A stretch of 64,000 bases of DNA, taken from Gilvibacter sediminis. Its GTDB lineage: Bacteria > Bacteroidota > Bacteroidia > Flavobacteriales > Flavobacteriaceae. This document shows, in pieces, positions 26,685 through 36,838 of the stretch. A program made the translations under genes and the position numbers. The DNA lies in contig NZ_JAQQTE010000022.1 of assembly GCF_028561565.1 (NCBI RefSeq), positions 65,716 through 129,715 on the forward strand, written 5' to 3'. Each line of letters starts with the position of its first letter. Position 1 is the stretch's first letter. The notes beneath the pieces are model-generated. The model was not told the origin of the DNA and did not search any database. It saw only the letters and a program-made list of their open reading frames with translations.

Positions 26685-28682
26685 TTAGAGGGTTTCCATT
26701 TCTTTCTGATACTGCTTGATCTGATCACGCAATTTAGCAGCGAGCATAAAATCCAACTCTTTTGCGGCCTTTTCCATGGCCTTGCGCGTATCGCGAATGC
26801 GCTTTTCTATCTGAGGTTTGGTCAAGTACTCTTCCGGGCGTTCTTGCAACAATTCTTCCGCGGTATCAAAGGTAAAACGTTCGGTCTTTTCTTTAGTCAA
26901 AGCATTGTCCAAAGACTTTTTGATCGCCGTTGGTGTAATGCCGTGTTTCTCGTTATAGGCGATCTGCTTTGCTCGTCGGTAATTGGTACCGTCTATGGTT
27001 TCTTGCATACTCCGAGTAATCGTGTCTGCATACATAATGGCCTTTCCGTTAATGTTTCGTGCTGCGCGCCCTACGGTTTGCGTCAAAGAGCGATTCGATC
27101 TTAAGAAACCTTCCTTATCCGCATCTAAAATAGCTACCAAGGACACCTCCGGTAAGTCCAATCCTTCACGTAAAAGGTTCACTCCAATGAGCACATCAAA
27201 AAGACCCATGCGCAGATCCTGCATGATCTCTACGCGTTCCAAGGTGTCTACATCACTGTGAATATAACGACAACGGATCTGAATACGCGTGAGGTATTTA
27301 GTGAGTTCTTCTGCCATGCGTTTGGTCAAAGTAGTTACCAAAACGCGTTCGTCTTTTTCTACGCGCAGTTGAATCTCTTCAATAAGATCGTCAATTTGGT
27401 GTAAACTCGGACGGATCTCGATCACCGGATCCAATAGGCCTGTAGGGCGGATGATCTGTTCGGTATAAATTCCTTCTGATTTACCCAATTCATAATCCGC
27501 AGGCGTTGCACTCACATAGATCACCTGATTCTGAAGCGCTTCGAATTCTTCAAACTTTAATGGACGGTTGTCCATGGCTGCGGGCAGTCTAAATCCGTAT
27601 TCCACCAGATTCTCTTTACGAGAACGGTCACCTCCATACATGGCACTTACCTGCGGAATAGACACGTGACTCTCATCCACCACCATTAAATAATCGTCTG
27701 GGAAGTAGTCCAACAAACAGAAGGGACGGGTTCCGGGTTCGCGGCCGTCCAAATAGCGCGAATAATTCTCAATACCGGAGCAATAGCCCAGTTCGCGTAT
27801 CATTTCTAGGTCAAAGTTGGTGCGTTCTTCCAGGCGTTTTGCTTCTAATGGCTTACCGATCTCTCTAAAGTAATCCACCTGCTTCACCAGATCATCTTGG
27901 ATGTTGTGGATGGCATTTTGCAGCACATCTGGAGAGGTCACAAACATATTGGCCGGGTAGATCGTCAAGCGGTCGTAGCGCTCAATAAGGTTGTTGTTGC
28001 TTGGGTCAAAGGCTTCGATCTCTTCAATCTCATCTCCGAAGAAATGAATTCTAAAAGCGATATCCGCATAGCTGGGATAGACATCCAAAGTATCTCCTTT
28101 AATCCTGAAATTCCCATGGTTGAACTCAGCCTCTGTTCTTGAGTACAAGCTTTGAACCAATTTGTGCAAAAGAGCCGTGCGGGAGATCATTTCTCCTTGC
28201 TCCAGTTTGATCACGTTCTTTTGAAACTCGATCGGGTTTCCAATACCGTAAAGACAACTCACGGATGCCACCACAATCACATCGCGTCTACCCGAAAGCA
28301 GGGAAGAGGTGGCGCTCAAACGCAGCTTCTCAATTTCTTCGTTGATGGAGAGGTCCTTTTCAATATAGGTTCCACTAGTCGGAATATAGGCTTCAGGTTG
28401 GTAGTAGTCGTAATAGGATACAAAATACTCCACCGCATTGTTGGGGAAGAATTGCTTGAATTCGGTGTACAACTGAGCTGCCAAAGTCTTGTTGTGAGCC
28501 AGTACCAGCGTGGGTCGCTGTACTTCTTCAATGACATTGGCTACGGTAAAAGTTTTTCCACTACCGGTGACCCCCAAAAGTGTTTGGTACTTTTCTCCGG
28601 TTTCAATCCCCTCAGCCAAGGCTTTGATGGCTTCAGGTTGATCTCCAGTCGGCTTAAAATCAGAAACAATAGTGAATTTCAT
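26685..28682 (-). CDS. uvrB: UvrABC system protein B
   Basis: A 665-residue UvrB, the damage-verifying helicase-like subunit of nucleotide excision repair; with UvrA it loads at lesions and recruits UvrC. Walker A GVTGSGKT is at 37-44. The beta-hairpin [15 protein letters not shown]-type motif is near 86-101 and [21 protein letters not shown] is the Walker B region. Helicase motifs [20 protein letters not shown] and QTVGRAARN follow, and a C-terminal UVR domain (about 620-660; [18 protein letters not shown]) binds UvrC. Full length; it leads a two-gene operon with rluF. Confidence 0.98.
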   Translation of the reverse strand: MKFTIVSDFKPTGDQPEAIKALAEGIETGEKYQTLLGVTGSGKTFTVANVIEEVQRPTLVLAHNKTLAAQLYTEFKQFFPNNAVEYFVSYYDYYQPEAYIPTSGTYIEKDLSINEEIEKLRLSATSSLLSGRRDVIVVASVSCLYGIGNPIEFQKNVIKLEQGEMISRTALLHKLVQSLYSRTEAEFNHGNFRIKGDTLDVYPSYADIAFRIHFFGDEIEEIEAFDPSNNNLIERYDRLTIYPANMFVTSPDVLQNAIHNIQDDLVKQVDYFREIGKPLEAKRLEERTNFDLEMIRELGYCSGIENYSRYLDGREPGTRPFCLLDYFPDDYLMVVDESHVSIPQVSAMYGGDRSRKENLVEYGFRLPAAMDNRPLKFEEFEALQNQVIYVSATPADYELGKSEGIYTEQIIRPTGLLDPVIEIRPSLHQIDDLIEEIQLRVEKDERVLVTTLTKRMAEELTKYLTRIQIRCRYIHSDVDTLERVEIMQDLRMGLFDVLIGVNLLREGLDLPEVSLVAILDADKEGFLRSNRSLTQTVGRAARNINGKAIMYADTITRSMQETIDGTNYRRAKQIAYNEKHGITPTAIKKSLDNALTKEKTERFTFDTAEELLQERPEEYLTKPQIEKRIRDTRKAMEKAAKELDFMLAAKLRDQIKQYQKEMETL

Positions 28683-28742
28683 AGGCTTTTTCTCTCCGCG
28701 AATCGGACCTTAAAATTACCACTTTTTCAGGGCATAAAAAAC

Positions 28743-28774
28743 AAAAACGGCCCGTATTGATACGAGCCGTTTTT
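28743..28774 (-). terminator. Intrinsic terminator of the 1285-residue T9SS protein gene
   Basis: AAAAACGGC (28743-28751) pairs with GCCGTTTTT (28766-28774); an inner CGTA/TACG extends the stem around TTGA with one C/A mismatch. Read on the minus strand, the stem is followed by TTTTTGTTTTTT, so it ends the gene whose stop is at 28806 and isolates uvrB. Confidence 0.82.
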
Positions 28775-28805
28775 ATTTATTAAGATGACACTTTGGTCAA
28801 GGTCA

Positions 28806-31800
28806 TTAGTAATTCAGATACACCCAACCGCTATAGAGTTGTTGGGTTTCTGCGGATTGTGAGCTGTCTGGCGCATCGTTGAGTTGAAGGGTGTAGAAAT
28901 ATGTTCCCACAGGTAATAACTCCCCATTCTGAGCTGCTGCTCGACCGTCCCATTGATCTGTGCTTGCATTGGCACTATAGACCATGATGCCTCGGCGATC
29001 AAAGATTTTAAGTTCAAAATTTGGATGATTTTCCAAACCAAGTATGGCAAAGGTATCGTTAAAACCATCCCCATTTGGCGAAATACCTTGTGGGATCTCT
29101 ACAGCACAACTAATAATGCTAAAACCTGCCAAACCAACGGCGTAGCAGCCATTGGCAGAGGTTCCGCGTATGTAGATCGTTCCAACGTCACCATTAATGG
29201 TATAATTTGAAGGATCGCTAATGGGGTTATTGCCGTTTTCTGCATCTTCTGAAGTGGTATGATAGGTGTATTCCAACGGAACTTCCGTAGTGCCAATAGC
29301 CTCGATTAAAGAGGTTAGGTCAAAACTCGCTGTTCCGTCCGAACCTGTCGCGCAAAGCTCAATAAAGTCCAATACAGCCAAAGCGGGAACCACATCAACC
29401 TGTAACTCCACGGTGGTGGTGTTGAAACAGCCTGTGGCAGTATTGGTGACACGGATATACACAATCTCAGGATTGCTTGTATTGGTGTAATTCAATGGCA
29501 ATGGATTGTCTCCGCTAGCAGCGTCAGCTTCACTATTATGGAAGGTCGCAAACAGATCGGGGTCAGCATCGCCACCACTTACTACAGCAATCAAGGGTTC
29601 AAGATCAAATGTAGCTGTAGGACCATCATTACTGCATTCTAAAAGTGGTTCCGGTGCAATCAATGTAGGAACAGCCAAAACTGCCAAAGTCAATTCCGTA
29701 GTACTAAAACAACCGGTGGAGGGGTCTGTGACACGAGCGTAAACCGTTTGTGGATTACTCGTGTTGGTGTACGGACTCACTAATGCAGCTGTTCCGGCCT
29801 CAGCATCGGCTTCGGTTTCATGATAGCTAACTTCCAAACTGGCATCACCGCCTGTAATCTCTGAGTCTTTGGAGTTAAGGTCAAAGGCTTCGATCTCATC
29901 ACCGGGATTGTTCTGGTCACACAGTTCTAATGGAGACGGTTCGACGATCACTGGGCCATCCAAAACTATAAGGGTCAAGGATTCAATACTGAAACACCCT
30001 GTGGTATCATCCTCAACACGTGCAAAGACGTTCTGCGGATTCGCAACATTCGAATACGGACTGCTTAAAGCCAAGGAGGTATCTCCAGAAGCGGCATCTG
30101 CCTCCGTTAAATAATAATTTACTGTAACTCCAGCAGCTCCTCCGGTGATCTCAGCATCACGGGAAGTCAGATCAAAGGGCTCAATGCCATCAAAAGGCAG
30201 CATATCACAGAGTTCATAGGCCTCTGGTGCAGTGGTCGCCGGGCCTTCATTTACGGTTATTGCAAAGCTTCCAATAGTAAAACAACCTGTGGTAGGATTC
30301 ACGATTCTCACCCAGATAAGCTGCGGATTCACCACATTTGAATAAGCCGTAGGGTCTGCAATGGCTCCTGTGCCTGCATCGGCATCAGCCTCTGTTTCGT
30401 GGAAAGTAATATCCACACCAGTTTCTGTTGTGATCTCTGAGATCCAGAAAGTCAAATCAAAAACCGTAATCTCATCGGCAACTTCATCGTCACACAACTC
30501 ATAGGTAGTGATAGGGTCATTGATCTCAGGAGAATCCAATACCGTAATGGTAAAGCTAACGATATCAAAACAGCCGCCTGAATTCTCAATGCGCGCCCAA
30601 ACTACCTGAGGATTCTCAGTATTGGTATAAGGCATGATCAGCTCTGTACCTGCTACACCTGCTAAAGCATCAGCTTCTGAGACATAATAAGTCACAAAAG
30701 TATCGGGCTGCCCCGCGATGATCTCTGCATCTGCTAAGGTTAGATCAAATTCGGCAAAACCATCATTATCGTCATCACAAACCGTAAGATCCGTAGGTGT
30801 ATTTGCCACTGGAGTATTAAAGAAGGTCACAATCACCGTATCGGCAACAGTACATTCTCCATCTGTGGCCTCACAGCGGTAACTTCCCGTAGTAGTGGCG
30901 TCGTAAGTTGGATCCGTAGCCCCAACGATAGGTGCGTCATCTAGGAACCATTGGTAAGTCACACCAGCAGTGCCTGTATCGGCATCTAAAGTAATCGGGT
31001 CGGTATCACAAGTTCCTATATCCTCACCAAGGTTGAAACTGAAAGTAGCGTTGGTAGTGACGGTAACGGTATCTTCTACAGTTACTGTCTCTCCATTACA
31101 GTTTAGGTAATCCACACGAGCAGTATAGGTTTGTGTGCCTGTCGGGCAGACCGTAATATTTGCGGTATCACCAACCACAGCGCCAGATTCATCCAACCAG
31201 GTAATGCTGGTCACACTCGGGCCGTCTGGAATAAAGCGCCAGGCTTCAAATTCCGTGGTCCACGGCGAATCGGAAGTATTTCTCCCGGGCGGAACAAAGG
31301 CCTCTGTGCCTTCATTGTTCTGTATCCCTAAAACGGCGTTACCGTCATTCCAAGTCTCGCAGGTTGGTTTGTTTAGGATGTATACGTCAATAATATTGGT
31401 GGTTTCATACAATACTGCCATTTGTGTAGCTAGTAGATCACCACAACTGGCCGAGAACATGGGCACTTCAAAATAAGACACGACCAAAACGCGATTTGGC
31501 GCCGTTCCCAAGACCTCATAACCGATCTCCTCAAAATCACTGGTTGCAGGATTGATGTCATGTCCAGGGGTAAAGATGTTCGCTTCTCCTAAGGTTGGAT
31601 TGTCATTATTGGGCAGATCTTCATCAAATGACCAACCGTTGGAAGTGTCTGAACCATCCACTTCAAAACGAATAACCCCGTTGGACCCTACTTGGAATTG
31701 GGTCTCTGCTCCTCCGAAGAAACAAAAATCAAAAGGCAGGTCCTCTACATCCGACCAAGCGTCATCAATGTCTGGATTTAAACTGTTGGCTAATCCGTTA

Positions 31801-32663
31801 AAGGAAAAAGGTGGGTCAAAAGGAATTGGCACTACGTTATAAGTGGTTGTTTCTCCAATAGAAAGGAAGTCAGCGCTTAGGTCTGCACAAATCTCCCCAG
31901 AAGAACAGTCTAGGGTAACGTCAGGCCCCGCGTCTACAAATGGATTCCCAACGGAAACATCAAATTCGATGTCCGCTGTTAATTCTATTCGAGTTTGATC
32001 CACACATCCCGCTGCGTCCGTAGCAGTAAAGCTGATCGGATATAAGCCCGGAGAGGTATAAGCGTGCATTGCGCTTAGGCCGCTCATTACAGTTCCGTCA
32101 CCGAAGTCCCACTCATAGGTGGCTCCCGCGTCTGAATCTGCAAAGACAGCAGAAGCGTTTACCGTGATGACTTCATCCACGTCGGCTTCAATGATGCCAC
32201 CAACTGCTGCAGGTGTAGAACCGTCAAAGGTGGTTGAAATCTCTTGGCAACAGCTTATCTGCGCTTCCCAACCAATGGAGGTGAAGAATTCATTCGATAC
32301 GAATTCAAAGGTCAAACATCCAGAAGGATTCGTCGGTGATGGACGTACAATTCCAGGACTGTTGGTACCCGAAAAATCACCAATTACGGGAGCAGAGGTG
32401 TCAGCACCATCATAAATGGTCAATACGTCGTTAGGAGTTTCTGTAGTAAAGCTGGTGAAATCTACTTGGAGTATACCGCCAGAACCATCGTCACAAAGCG
32501 TGAGTACTAAGGTTTCATTATTTGAATAAGGGGCAGCAGGTCCTCCGGAATCGTAAAAGTTACCGGTGCACACATTAAAACTGCCGTTTTGCATATTGAT
32601 CTCTTGTGCTATGACATTACAAGTCAATAGCCCGAGAAAAAAGAGGAGTAGTTTAGTTTTCAT
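28806..32663 (-). CDS. T9SS type B sorting-domain surface protein, 1285 residues, CUB-PKD-six modules-CHU_C
   Basis: A secreted protein exported by the Sec pathway (signal peptide 1-20) and then by the type IX system. Visible order: a CUB-like domain (about 21-140), a PKD domain (about 150-232; ATYEWDFGDGTVMSG), a nidogen-like beta region (about 270-478), an Ig-like region (500-615), six copies of a roughly 95-residue module beginning with a Cys-containing ELCD motif (starts near 628, 722, 817, 913, 1008 and 1102), and the C-terminal sorting domain (1187-1285; IPQGISPNGDGFNDTF ... LYSGWVYLNY). This is the architecture of a large, flexible surface adhesin. The gene starts 4 bases after the 146-residue exported protein, so they share an operon. 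Ligand unknown. Confidence 0.92.
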   Translation of the reverse strand: MKTKLLLFFLGLLTCNVIAQEINMQNGSFNVCTGNFYDSGGPAAPYSNNETLVLTLCDDGSGGILQVDFTSFTTETPNDVLTIYDGADTSAPVIGDFSGTNSPGIVRPSPTNPSGCLTFEFVSNEFFTSIGWEAQISCCQEISTTFDGSTPAAVGGIIEADVDEVITVNASAVFADSDAGATYEWDFGDGTVMSGLSAMHAYTSPGLYPISFTATDAAGCVDQTRIELTADIEFDVSVGNPFVDAGPDVTLDCSSGEICADLSADFLSIGETTTYNVVPIPFDPPFSFNGLANSLNPDIDDAWSDVEDLPFDFCFFGGAETQFQVGSNGVIRFEVDGSDTSNGWSFDEDLPNNDNPTLGEANIFTPGHDINPATSDFEEIGYEVLGTAPNRVLVVSYFEVPMFSASCGDLLATQMAVLYETTNIIDVYILNKPTCETWNDGNAVLGIQNNEGTEAFVPPGRNTSDSPWTTEFEAWRFIPDGPSVTSITWLDESGAVVGDTANITVCPTGTQTYTARVDYLNCNGETVTVEDTVTVTTNATFSFNLGEDIGTCDTDPITLDADTGTAGVTYQWFLDDAPIVGATDPTYDATTTGSYRCEATDGECTVADTVIVTFFNTPVANTPTDLTVCDDDNDGFAEFDLTLADAEIIAGQPDTFVTYYVSEADALAGVAGTELIMPYTNTENPQVVWARIENSGGCFDIVSFTITVLDSPEINDPITTYELCDDEVADEITVFDLTFWISEITTETGVDITFHETEADADAGTGAIADPTAYSNVVNPQLIWVRIVNPTTGCFTIGSFAITVNEGPATTAPEAYELCDMLPFDGIEPFDLTSRDAEITGGAAGVTVNYYLTEADAASGDTSLALSSPYSNVANPQNVFARVEDDTTGCFSIESLTLIVLDGPVIVEPSPLELCDQNNPGDEIEAFDLNSKDSEITGGDASLEVSYHETEADAEAGTAALVSPYTNTSNPQTVYARVTDPSTGCFSTTELTLAVLAVPTLIAPEPLLECSNDGPTATFDLEPLIAVVSGGDADPDLFATFHNSEADAASGDNPLPLNYTNTSNPEIVYIRVTNTATGCFNTTTVELQVDVVPALAVLDFIELCATGSDGTASFDLTSLIEAIGTTEVPLEYTYHTTSEDAENGNNPISDPSNYTINGDVGTIYIRGTSANGCYAVGLAGFSIISCAVEIPQGISPNGDGFNDTFAILGLENHPNFELKIFDRRGIMVYSANASTDQWDGRAAAQNGELLPVGTYFYTLQLNDAPDSSQSAETQQLYSGWVYLNY
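29111..30815 (-). repeat. Six tandem ~285-bp coding repeats in the 1285-residue protein
   Basis: Residues 617-1185 consist of six modules spaced 94-96 residues apart. Each follows ELCD...G...FDLT...EI.GG...V.YH.TEADA..G...PYSN..NPQ..YARV...TGCF...L.L.V. Copies differ at many positions, so this is a divergent repeat array. The Cys pair (ELC... and GCF) in each module could form a disulfide. Confidence 0.85.
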
Positions 32664-32667
32664 AGGA

Positions 32668-33108
32668 CTATTGATTTTTGCGCTCTTGTGGAGCGATTAT
32701 GATGAGGTAATCCGTGCCGTCAATGCGGTAGATCAGTTTTTTGGCTGAGTAAAAGTCGAATTGGTATTTGAAAGGATTGAACTGGTCTGGGTCGAATCCA
32801 CTTTCTCTACTGAGCCCAGGATTATAAATGGAGTACATGGGTACCTCTGAAAGTAATTTGAGATTGCGATCAAGATCTAATTTTTCAGCCTCACTTTTTA
32901 CATAGGAAATTCGCTGTTCAAAGAGTTCTTTCATATACGCATAGCGACGGGTATCTGGTTTGATGAAATCGGCACCAGAACCGGTATATACCTGAGCGAT
33001 GAAAAGGTCAAATTTTGCAGGGTTCGGTTTAGAAACCTGTGCTTGCATTGCCGGGAGGTTAAAGGCAAGCAAAAGCAGCCCTAGGCAGGCTTGTTTAGTT
33101 AGCGACAT
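32668..33108 (-). CDS. Small exported protein encoded with the T9SS type B protein
   Basis: A 146-residue protein with a signal peptide (residues 1-23, cut after AMQA before QVSKPNP). The mature part has a helical, charged middle (YMKELFEQRISYVKSEAEKLDLDRNL), then an aromatic, Pro/Asn-rich segment (SIYNPGLSRESGFDPDQFNPFKYQFDFYSAKK) and a closing strand DYLIIIAPQE. No Cys and no recognisable domain. It lies 4 bases upstream of the 1285-residue gene, in the place where PorP/SprF-type partner genes often sit, but it is much shorter and does not look like an outer-membrane barrel. Possible role as accessory or chaperone for the neighbour; unknown family. Confidence 0.72.
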   Translation of the reverse strand: MSLTKQACLGLLLLAFNLPAMQAQVSKPNPAKFDLFIAQVYTGSGADFIKPDTRRYAYMKELFEQRISYVKSEAEKLDLDRNLKLLSEVPMYSIYNPGLSRESGFDPDQFNPFKYQFDFYSAKKLIYRIDGTDYLIIIAPQERKNQ

Positions 33109-33126
33109 GGCGGTTAGTTTTTAGGG

Positions 33127-33134
33127 GAAAGTTA
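33127..33134 (-). promoter_or_regulatory. Possible -7 box (TAACTTTC) for the 146-residue/1285-residue gene pair
   Basis: On the minus strand the sequence reads TAACTTTC, 18 bases before the ATG at 33108, one mismatch from TAnnTTTG. It lies between that ATG and the terminator of the next T9SS gene. Confidence 0.35.
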
Positions 33135-33171
33135 AGGAAATTATCCCCGTGAAAATCTGCCGTTTATCGAT

Positions 33172-33205
33172 AAAAAAAGCCTTCAAATCTAAATTTGAAG
33201 GCTTT
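33172..33205 (-). terminator. Intrinsic terminator of the 1140-residue T9SS protein gene
   Basis: AAAGCCTTCAAAT (33176-33188) pairs perfectly with ATTTGAAGGCTTT (33193-33205) around a 4-base loop. On the minus strand it is followed by a T run, and the stop of the 1140-residue gene is at 33229. Confidence 0.9.
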
Positions 33206-33228
33206 CTATTATTATGGTTACTTAACTT

Positions 33229-36200
33229 CTAGTAATTCAAGTACACCCATCCGGAGTATAATTGTTCAACATCAGAGAATGGATCTCCAGGCATGTCGTT
33301 CAATTGTAGGGTGTAGAAATAAGTTCCTACAGGTAATAACTCACCATTTTTCTCAATGGCACGTCCGTCCCATTCTTGAGTACTTGAGTTTCCAGAGTAT
33401 ACTAACAATCCGCGACGATCAAAGATCTTCAACTCGTAGTTCGGGTGAAGTTCCAATCCGCCGATATCAAAGGTGTCGTTGAATCCATCGTTATTTGGAG
33501 AAATACCTTGAGGGATTTCAATTTCACAAGCCACAACACTGATCTCTACAGAGGTTGTTTGGAAACATCCGGCAGCGTTAGCAACGCGGATGTAAATAGT
33601 CTCTGGAGTAGTTGTATTGGTGTAACTCTCAGGACCAGAGATTGGGTTGCTACCGTCTTCAGCATCGGCTGAATTGGTGTGATAGGTCACCGTTAATCCT
33701 GATAGGTCTACGCCCAATTGTGCATTGAATGCAGTAAGGTCAAATTGATTGGTCAAACCAGAAGCACCGTCGGCAGGACAGCTTTCTACTGCAGCCGGAG
33801 CAGTCAATGGATCAATAACCAAAGCAACGAGTTCTAGCGTTGTATTACTCACACATCCGGTTACGTCATCTACCACACGCACATAGATAGTTTGTGGGTT
33901 AGAAGTGTTGCTGTATGGAGAAGCCAATGGGTTGTCACCAGTTTCTGAATCAGCAAGGGTCTCGTGATAAGTTACAGTCAATCCAGAAGCACCACCAGTG
34001 ATCTCGTTATCACGGCTGGTTAGATCGAACTCAGCAACTCCACCTGGAGTTCCACACAATTCGTAAGCCGCCGGGTCACTAATAGTTGGACTGTCTGGGT
34101 ACATGATCTCGTACGGTCCAGCATCAGAGGCTTGACAAGCCCCTAGATCAACAAGAATGTCTGTGTAAACACCTTCATCCAAGCCAGAGATCACAATAGT
34201 TCCGGCACCGTCTGCGGTTAAGGCATCTGGTCCAACTGGCGTTCCGTTAAAGTTATAAGAAACATCATAAGTTGTGCCTGCAGAAAGTCCTGAGATCACA
34301 ATGCTTCCATCTGCAGAACATGTAGTAGGATCGTTTACAGTCACTGTAAATGTCGGATCGTCTGGATAGTTGATCTCAAATGGTCCGGCAAGAGTTGTAG
34401 TACATTCTACGATCTCTACAGTAACGTCGGTGTAGATACCTTGATCCAAACCTGTGATCAAAATGTTTCCAGAGCTATCCGTAGTGAAGGACAAAGGTCC
34501 AACTACCACTCCGTCTACTGTGTAGGTGACATTGTAGGTAGTATCGGCAACCAAGCCTTCTATCAGTAGTGCACCGTTTGGTCCACAAACATCAGAATCT
34601 TGAGCAGTTACTGTGAAGCTAGGAGCATCTGGCTCAACTAATTCGATTGGAGTCGGTTGCGTGAAAGAACAGTCGTTGAAGGTAAGTACACCATCAGCAT
34701 AAATACCGGCAAGCAATCCATTGATCACTATTGTACCAGAAGCATCAGAAGTCACTGTGATTGGTCCTACTGGTACTCCGTTAAAGGTATAGGTGAGTTC
34801 AAAGGTGGTGTTCGGGAACACATTGCCAATGATCACTTGTCCTGTTGGTCCACAAGTTGTTGGATCTACGCCTGTAATGGTAGCACCTCCTAATGAAGGT
34901 CTGTTCAATTCAAACGGTCCAGCTGCAGTATAGGTACAATCATTCAATACGATGGTAATGTCTGTGTAAACACCTTCATCCAAGTCTGTGATGATGAACT
35001 GCCCAGTGGCATCAGTAGTCACAGTGATTGGTCCCACAAGCACACCGTCTAATAGGTATGTTACCTCATAAGTGGTATCTGCTGCTAATCCATCAACGGT
35101 CAATGATCCGTCAGAATCACAATTCACAGGATCTGCTGTGGTCACTACTGGAGTGAAATCTGGATATTCAAAAGTATAAGGACCTGGATCTGTAAAGCTA
35201 CAGGTTCCTTGTTCTAGTGTAATGTCAGTGATGGTAACTTCTCCTAAACCAGTAATGAAGATACTTCCTGTAGCATCAGAAAGTACAGTGGCTGGTCCGA
35301 TTACCGTTCCATCTTGAGTGTATGTTAGATCGTAAGAGGTCGCTGGGGTTAAGCCAGAAAGCTCAAGGCTACCGTCCATATCACAAGCTACAGGTTGATT
35401 CACAATAGCCGTGAAGGTTGGCGCTCCTGGATCTTCCACTACGATAGGACCGGCATTCTCAAAGAAACATCCAGCGTCGTTAGTGAAAACAAAGTCTGTG
35501 TAAACTCCAGCATCCAAACCACCAATGGTCAAAGTTCCAGTCATATCAGCTGGAAGCGTGATTGGTCCTACAGGGACACCATCGTCTACATAAGAAATGT
35601 TGTAATCCGTGTCTCCGAGTAAGCCAGTAACTAAAATGCTACCATCATCGGCACCACAAGCTGATGGACTTTGCGGAGCTAAAGAAATAAAGGTCGGGTC
35701 AACACCACCACCAGTAAAGTCTCTAAATACGTAGAAATAAGTAAAGTTTACAGATTCTCCTGGAGCAAGATCTCCAAAGAAGTAAGCGATAGAGATCGCC
35801 TCATCTGCAGTGTTAGTAGCTCCTTCTGTTTGCTCAAAACCAATTCCGTTCCAAATGTCAGACGGATCACGGTTACTGAAACCACCGTAAGTCACACGAG
35901 CACGCTCATCCTGAACGTAGTAACACACACTGGAACCGTTGGCATCCGTTCCTCCAAGAGGTCCTTGAGAAGCACAAACGAAACCTAGAATGTCAATACC
36001 ACCAGAAGGTTGTGCGATCAATTCTTGATCCGTCGTAAAGGTTCCGTTAATGGTTTGGTTGTTGTCTGGATCCACATTGTTCATCCAGTAAAGGTTCGTC
36101 TTTGGTACAGCATCTAAGTTAGTCAAACGCTGCTCCATTCTGATGAAAAGACCGTCACGCGATACCGAGAAGTTACGAATGATCTCAATTCCATCGATGA

Positions 36201-36651
36201 AACCATTCCAAGAAATCTGAGCAAAATCACCAAAACAAGGGTCGGTGAGGATCCCTGCTCCACTGATTGCTCCAGGAACTTGGTTTGGACTCGCTAAATT
36301 GTTATTCCATACAGCCCCATCGTACTCGATTCCCCAACCTTCCTCCGGAGAACCTGGTGTAAAGAAATCTCCGTCATAATCAACCCAGCCGTCCATAGTT
36401 GGGTTAGCGATAAAACCAAACAGGTCATTACCGGTCTCGCGGCTATCGTGGTATGGGGGTCCGGGGTTTTGGTCATTCGGGACCCCGAATGTACCGTTTT
36501 GGTTGATCCCGATTTCAATGAAATTACCTTTGGCGAAAGCATCGTCCAAAGACAACTGTGCATCGAGCTGCGCCTGACTCTGTTGAAGCCCTAAAAATAG
36601 GAAGGCCAGTGCAAATATTGATTGAAAAAATCTAGGAGTAAAATTTCTCAT
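33229..36651 (-). CDS. T9SS type B sorting-domain surface protein, 1140 residues, two kinds of repeats
   Basis: Signal peptide 1-27 (cut after SQAQ). An N-terminal domain of about 290 residues (28-320) that I do not recognise is rich in Trp/Asn/Asp and contains Cys139, Cys226 and Cys243. Then come six copies of an 89-residue module (starts near Cys332, 423, 511, 600, 689 and 778), each with C..DGS....GL..DT.Y...Y..DG...GP.T..SDA.G...I.GL..GVYTDI, like SprB-type/Ig-like adhesin repeats. Two copies of the ELC/FDLT module follow (about 862-950 and 955-1042), then the sorting domain 1044-1140 (IPQGISPNNDGFNDTF ... LYSGWVYLNY). The tail is nearly identical to that of the 1285-residue protein, so the two use the same export route. 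A role in adhesion or gliding is likely but unproven. Confidence 0.92.
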   Translation of the reverse strand: MRNFTPRFFQSIFALAFLFLGLQQSQAQLDAQLSLDDAFAKGNFIEIGINQNGTFGVPNDQNPGPPYHDSRETGNDLFGFIANPTMDGWVDYDGDFFTPGSPEEGWGIEYDGAVWNNNLASPNQVPGAISGAGILTDPCFGDFAQISWNGFIDGIEIIRNFSVSRDGLFIRMEQRLTNLDAVPKTNLYWMNNVDPDNNQTINGTFTTDQELIAQPSGGIDILGFVCASQGPLGGTDANGSSVCYYVQDERARVTYGGFSNRDPSDIWNGIGFEQTEGATNTADEAISIAYFFGDLAPGESVNFTYFYVFRDFTGGGVDPTFISLAPQSPSACGADDGSILVTGLLGDTDYNISYVDDGVPVGPITLPADMTGTLTIGGLDAGVYTDFVFTNDAGCFFENAGPIVVEDPGAPTFTAIVNQPVACDMDGSLELSGLTPATSYDLTYTQDGTVIGPATVLSDATGSIFITGLGEVTITDITLEQGTCSFTDPGPYTFEYPDFTPVVTTADPVNCDSDGSLTVDGLAADTTYEVTYLLDGVLVGPITVTTDATGQFIITDLDEGVYTDITIVLNDCTYTAAGPFELNRPSLGGATITGVDPTTCGPTGQVIIGNVFPNTTFELTYTFNGVPVGPITVTSDASGTIVINGLLAGIYADGVLTFNDCSFTQPTPIELVEPDAPSFTVTAQDSDVCGPNGALLIEGLVADTTYNVTYTVDGVVVGPLSFTTDSSGNILITGLDQGIYTDVTVEIVECTTTLAGPFEINYPDDPTFTVTVNDPTTCSADGSIVISGLSAGTTYDVSYNFNGTPVGPDALTADGAGTIVISGLDEGVYTDILVDLGACQASDAGPYEIMYPDSPTISDPAAYELCGTPGGVAEFDLTSRDNEITGGASGLTVTYHETLADSETGDNPLASPYSNTSNPQTIYVRVVDDVTGCVSNTTLELVALVIDPLTAPAAVESCPADGASGLTNQFDLTAFNAQLGVDLSGLTVTYHTNSADAEDGSNPISGPESYTNTTTPETIYIRVANAAGCFQTTSVEISVVACEIEIPQGISPNNDGFNDTFDIGGLELHPNYELKIFDRRGLLVYSGNSSTQEWDGRAIEKNGELLPVGTYFYTLQLNDMPGDPFSDVEQLYSGWVYLNY
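34089..35664 (-). repeat. Six tandem ~267-bp coding repeats in the 1140-residue protein
   Basis: Residues 330-855 form six modules spaced 88-91 residues apart with the pattern C..DGS....GL...T.Y...Y..DG...GP.....D..G...I.GL..G.YTD......C....AGP. The regular spacing and high similarity of the last four units point to unit duplication. Confidence 0.85.
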
Positions 36652-36838
36652 AGAAGGTGGCTGTTAATTGTATAAATTGATGTCTAAAATATAAATGTAA
36701 GAGATTATTTTAAGTCTGTAAAAGAATTGAACAAAACTTAGACGTAATTTTTGTTTTCAACGATGTAGGTAAAAAAAAGCCCTATAAACGGACCTTAAAT
36801 GTTAAAAAATCGAGGCCTGAATACCCCCTCAAACGCAG

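Noticed and set aside
29111-35664. Regular DNA repeats that could suggest a CRISPR array or satellite
   Set aside because: The periods (about 267 and 285 bp) equal the protein module lengths, the reading frame stays open throughout, and copies diverge mostly in coding sense; no short identical repeats with unique spacers occur.
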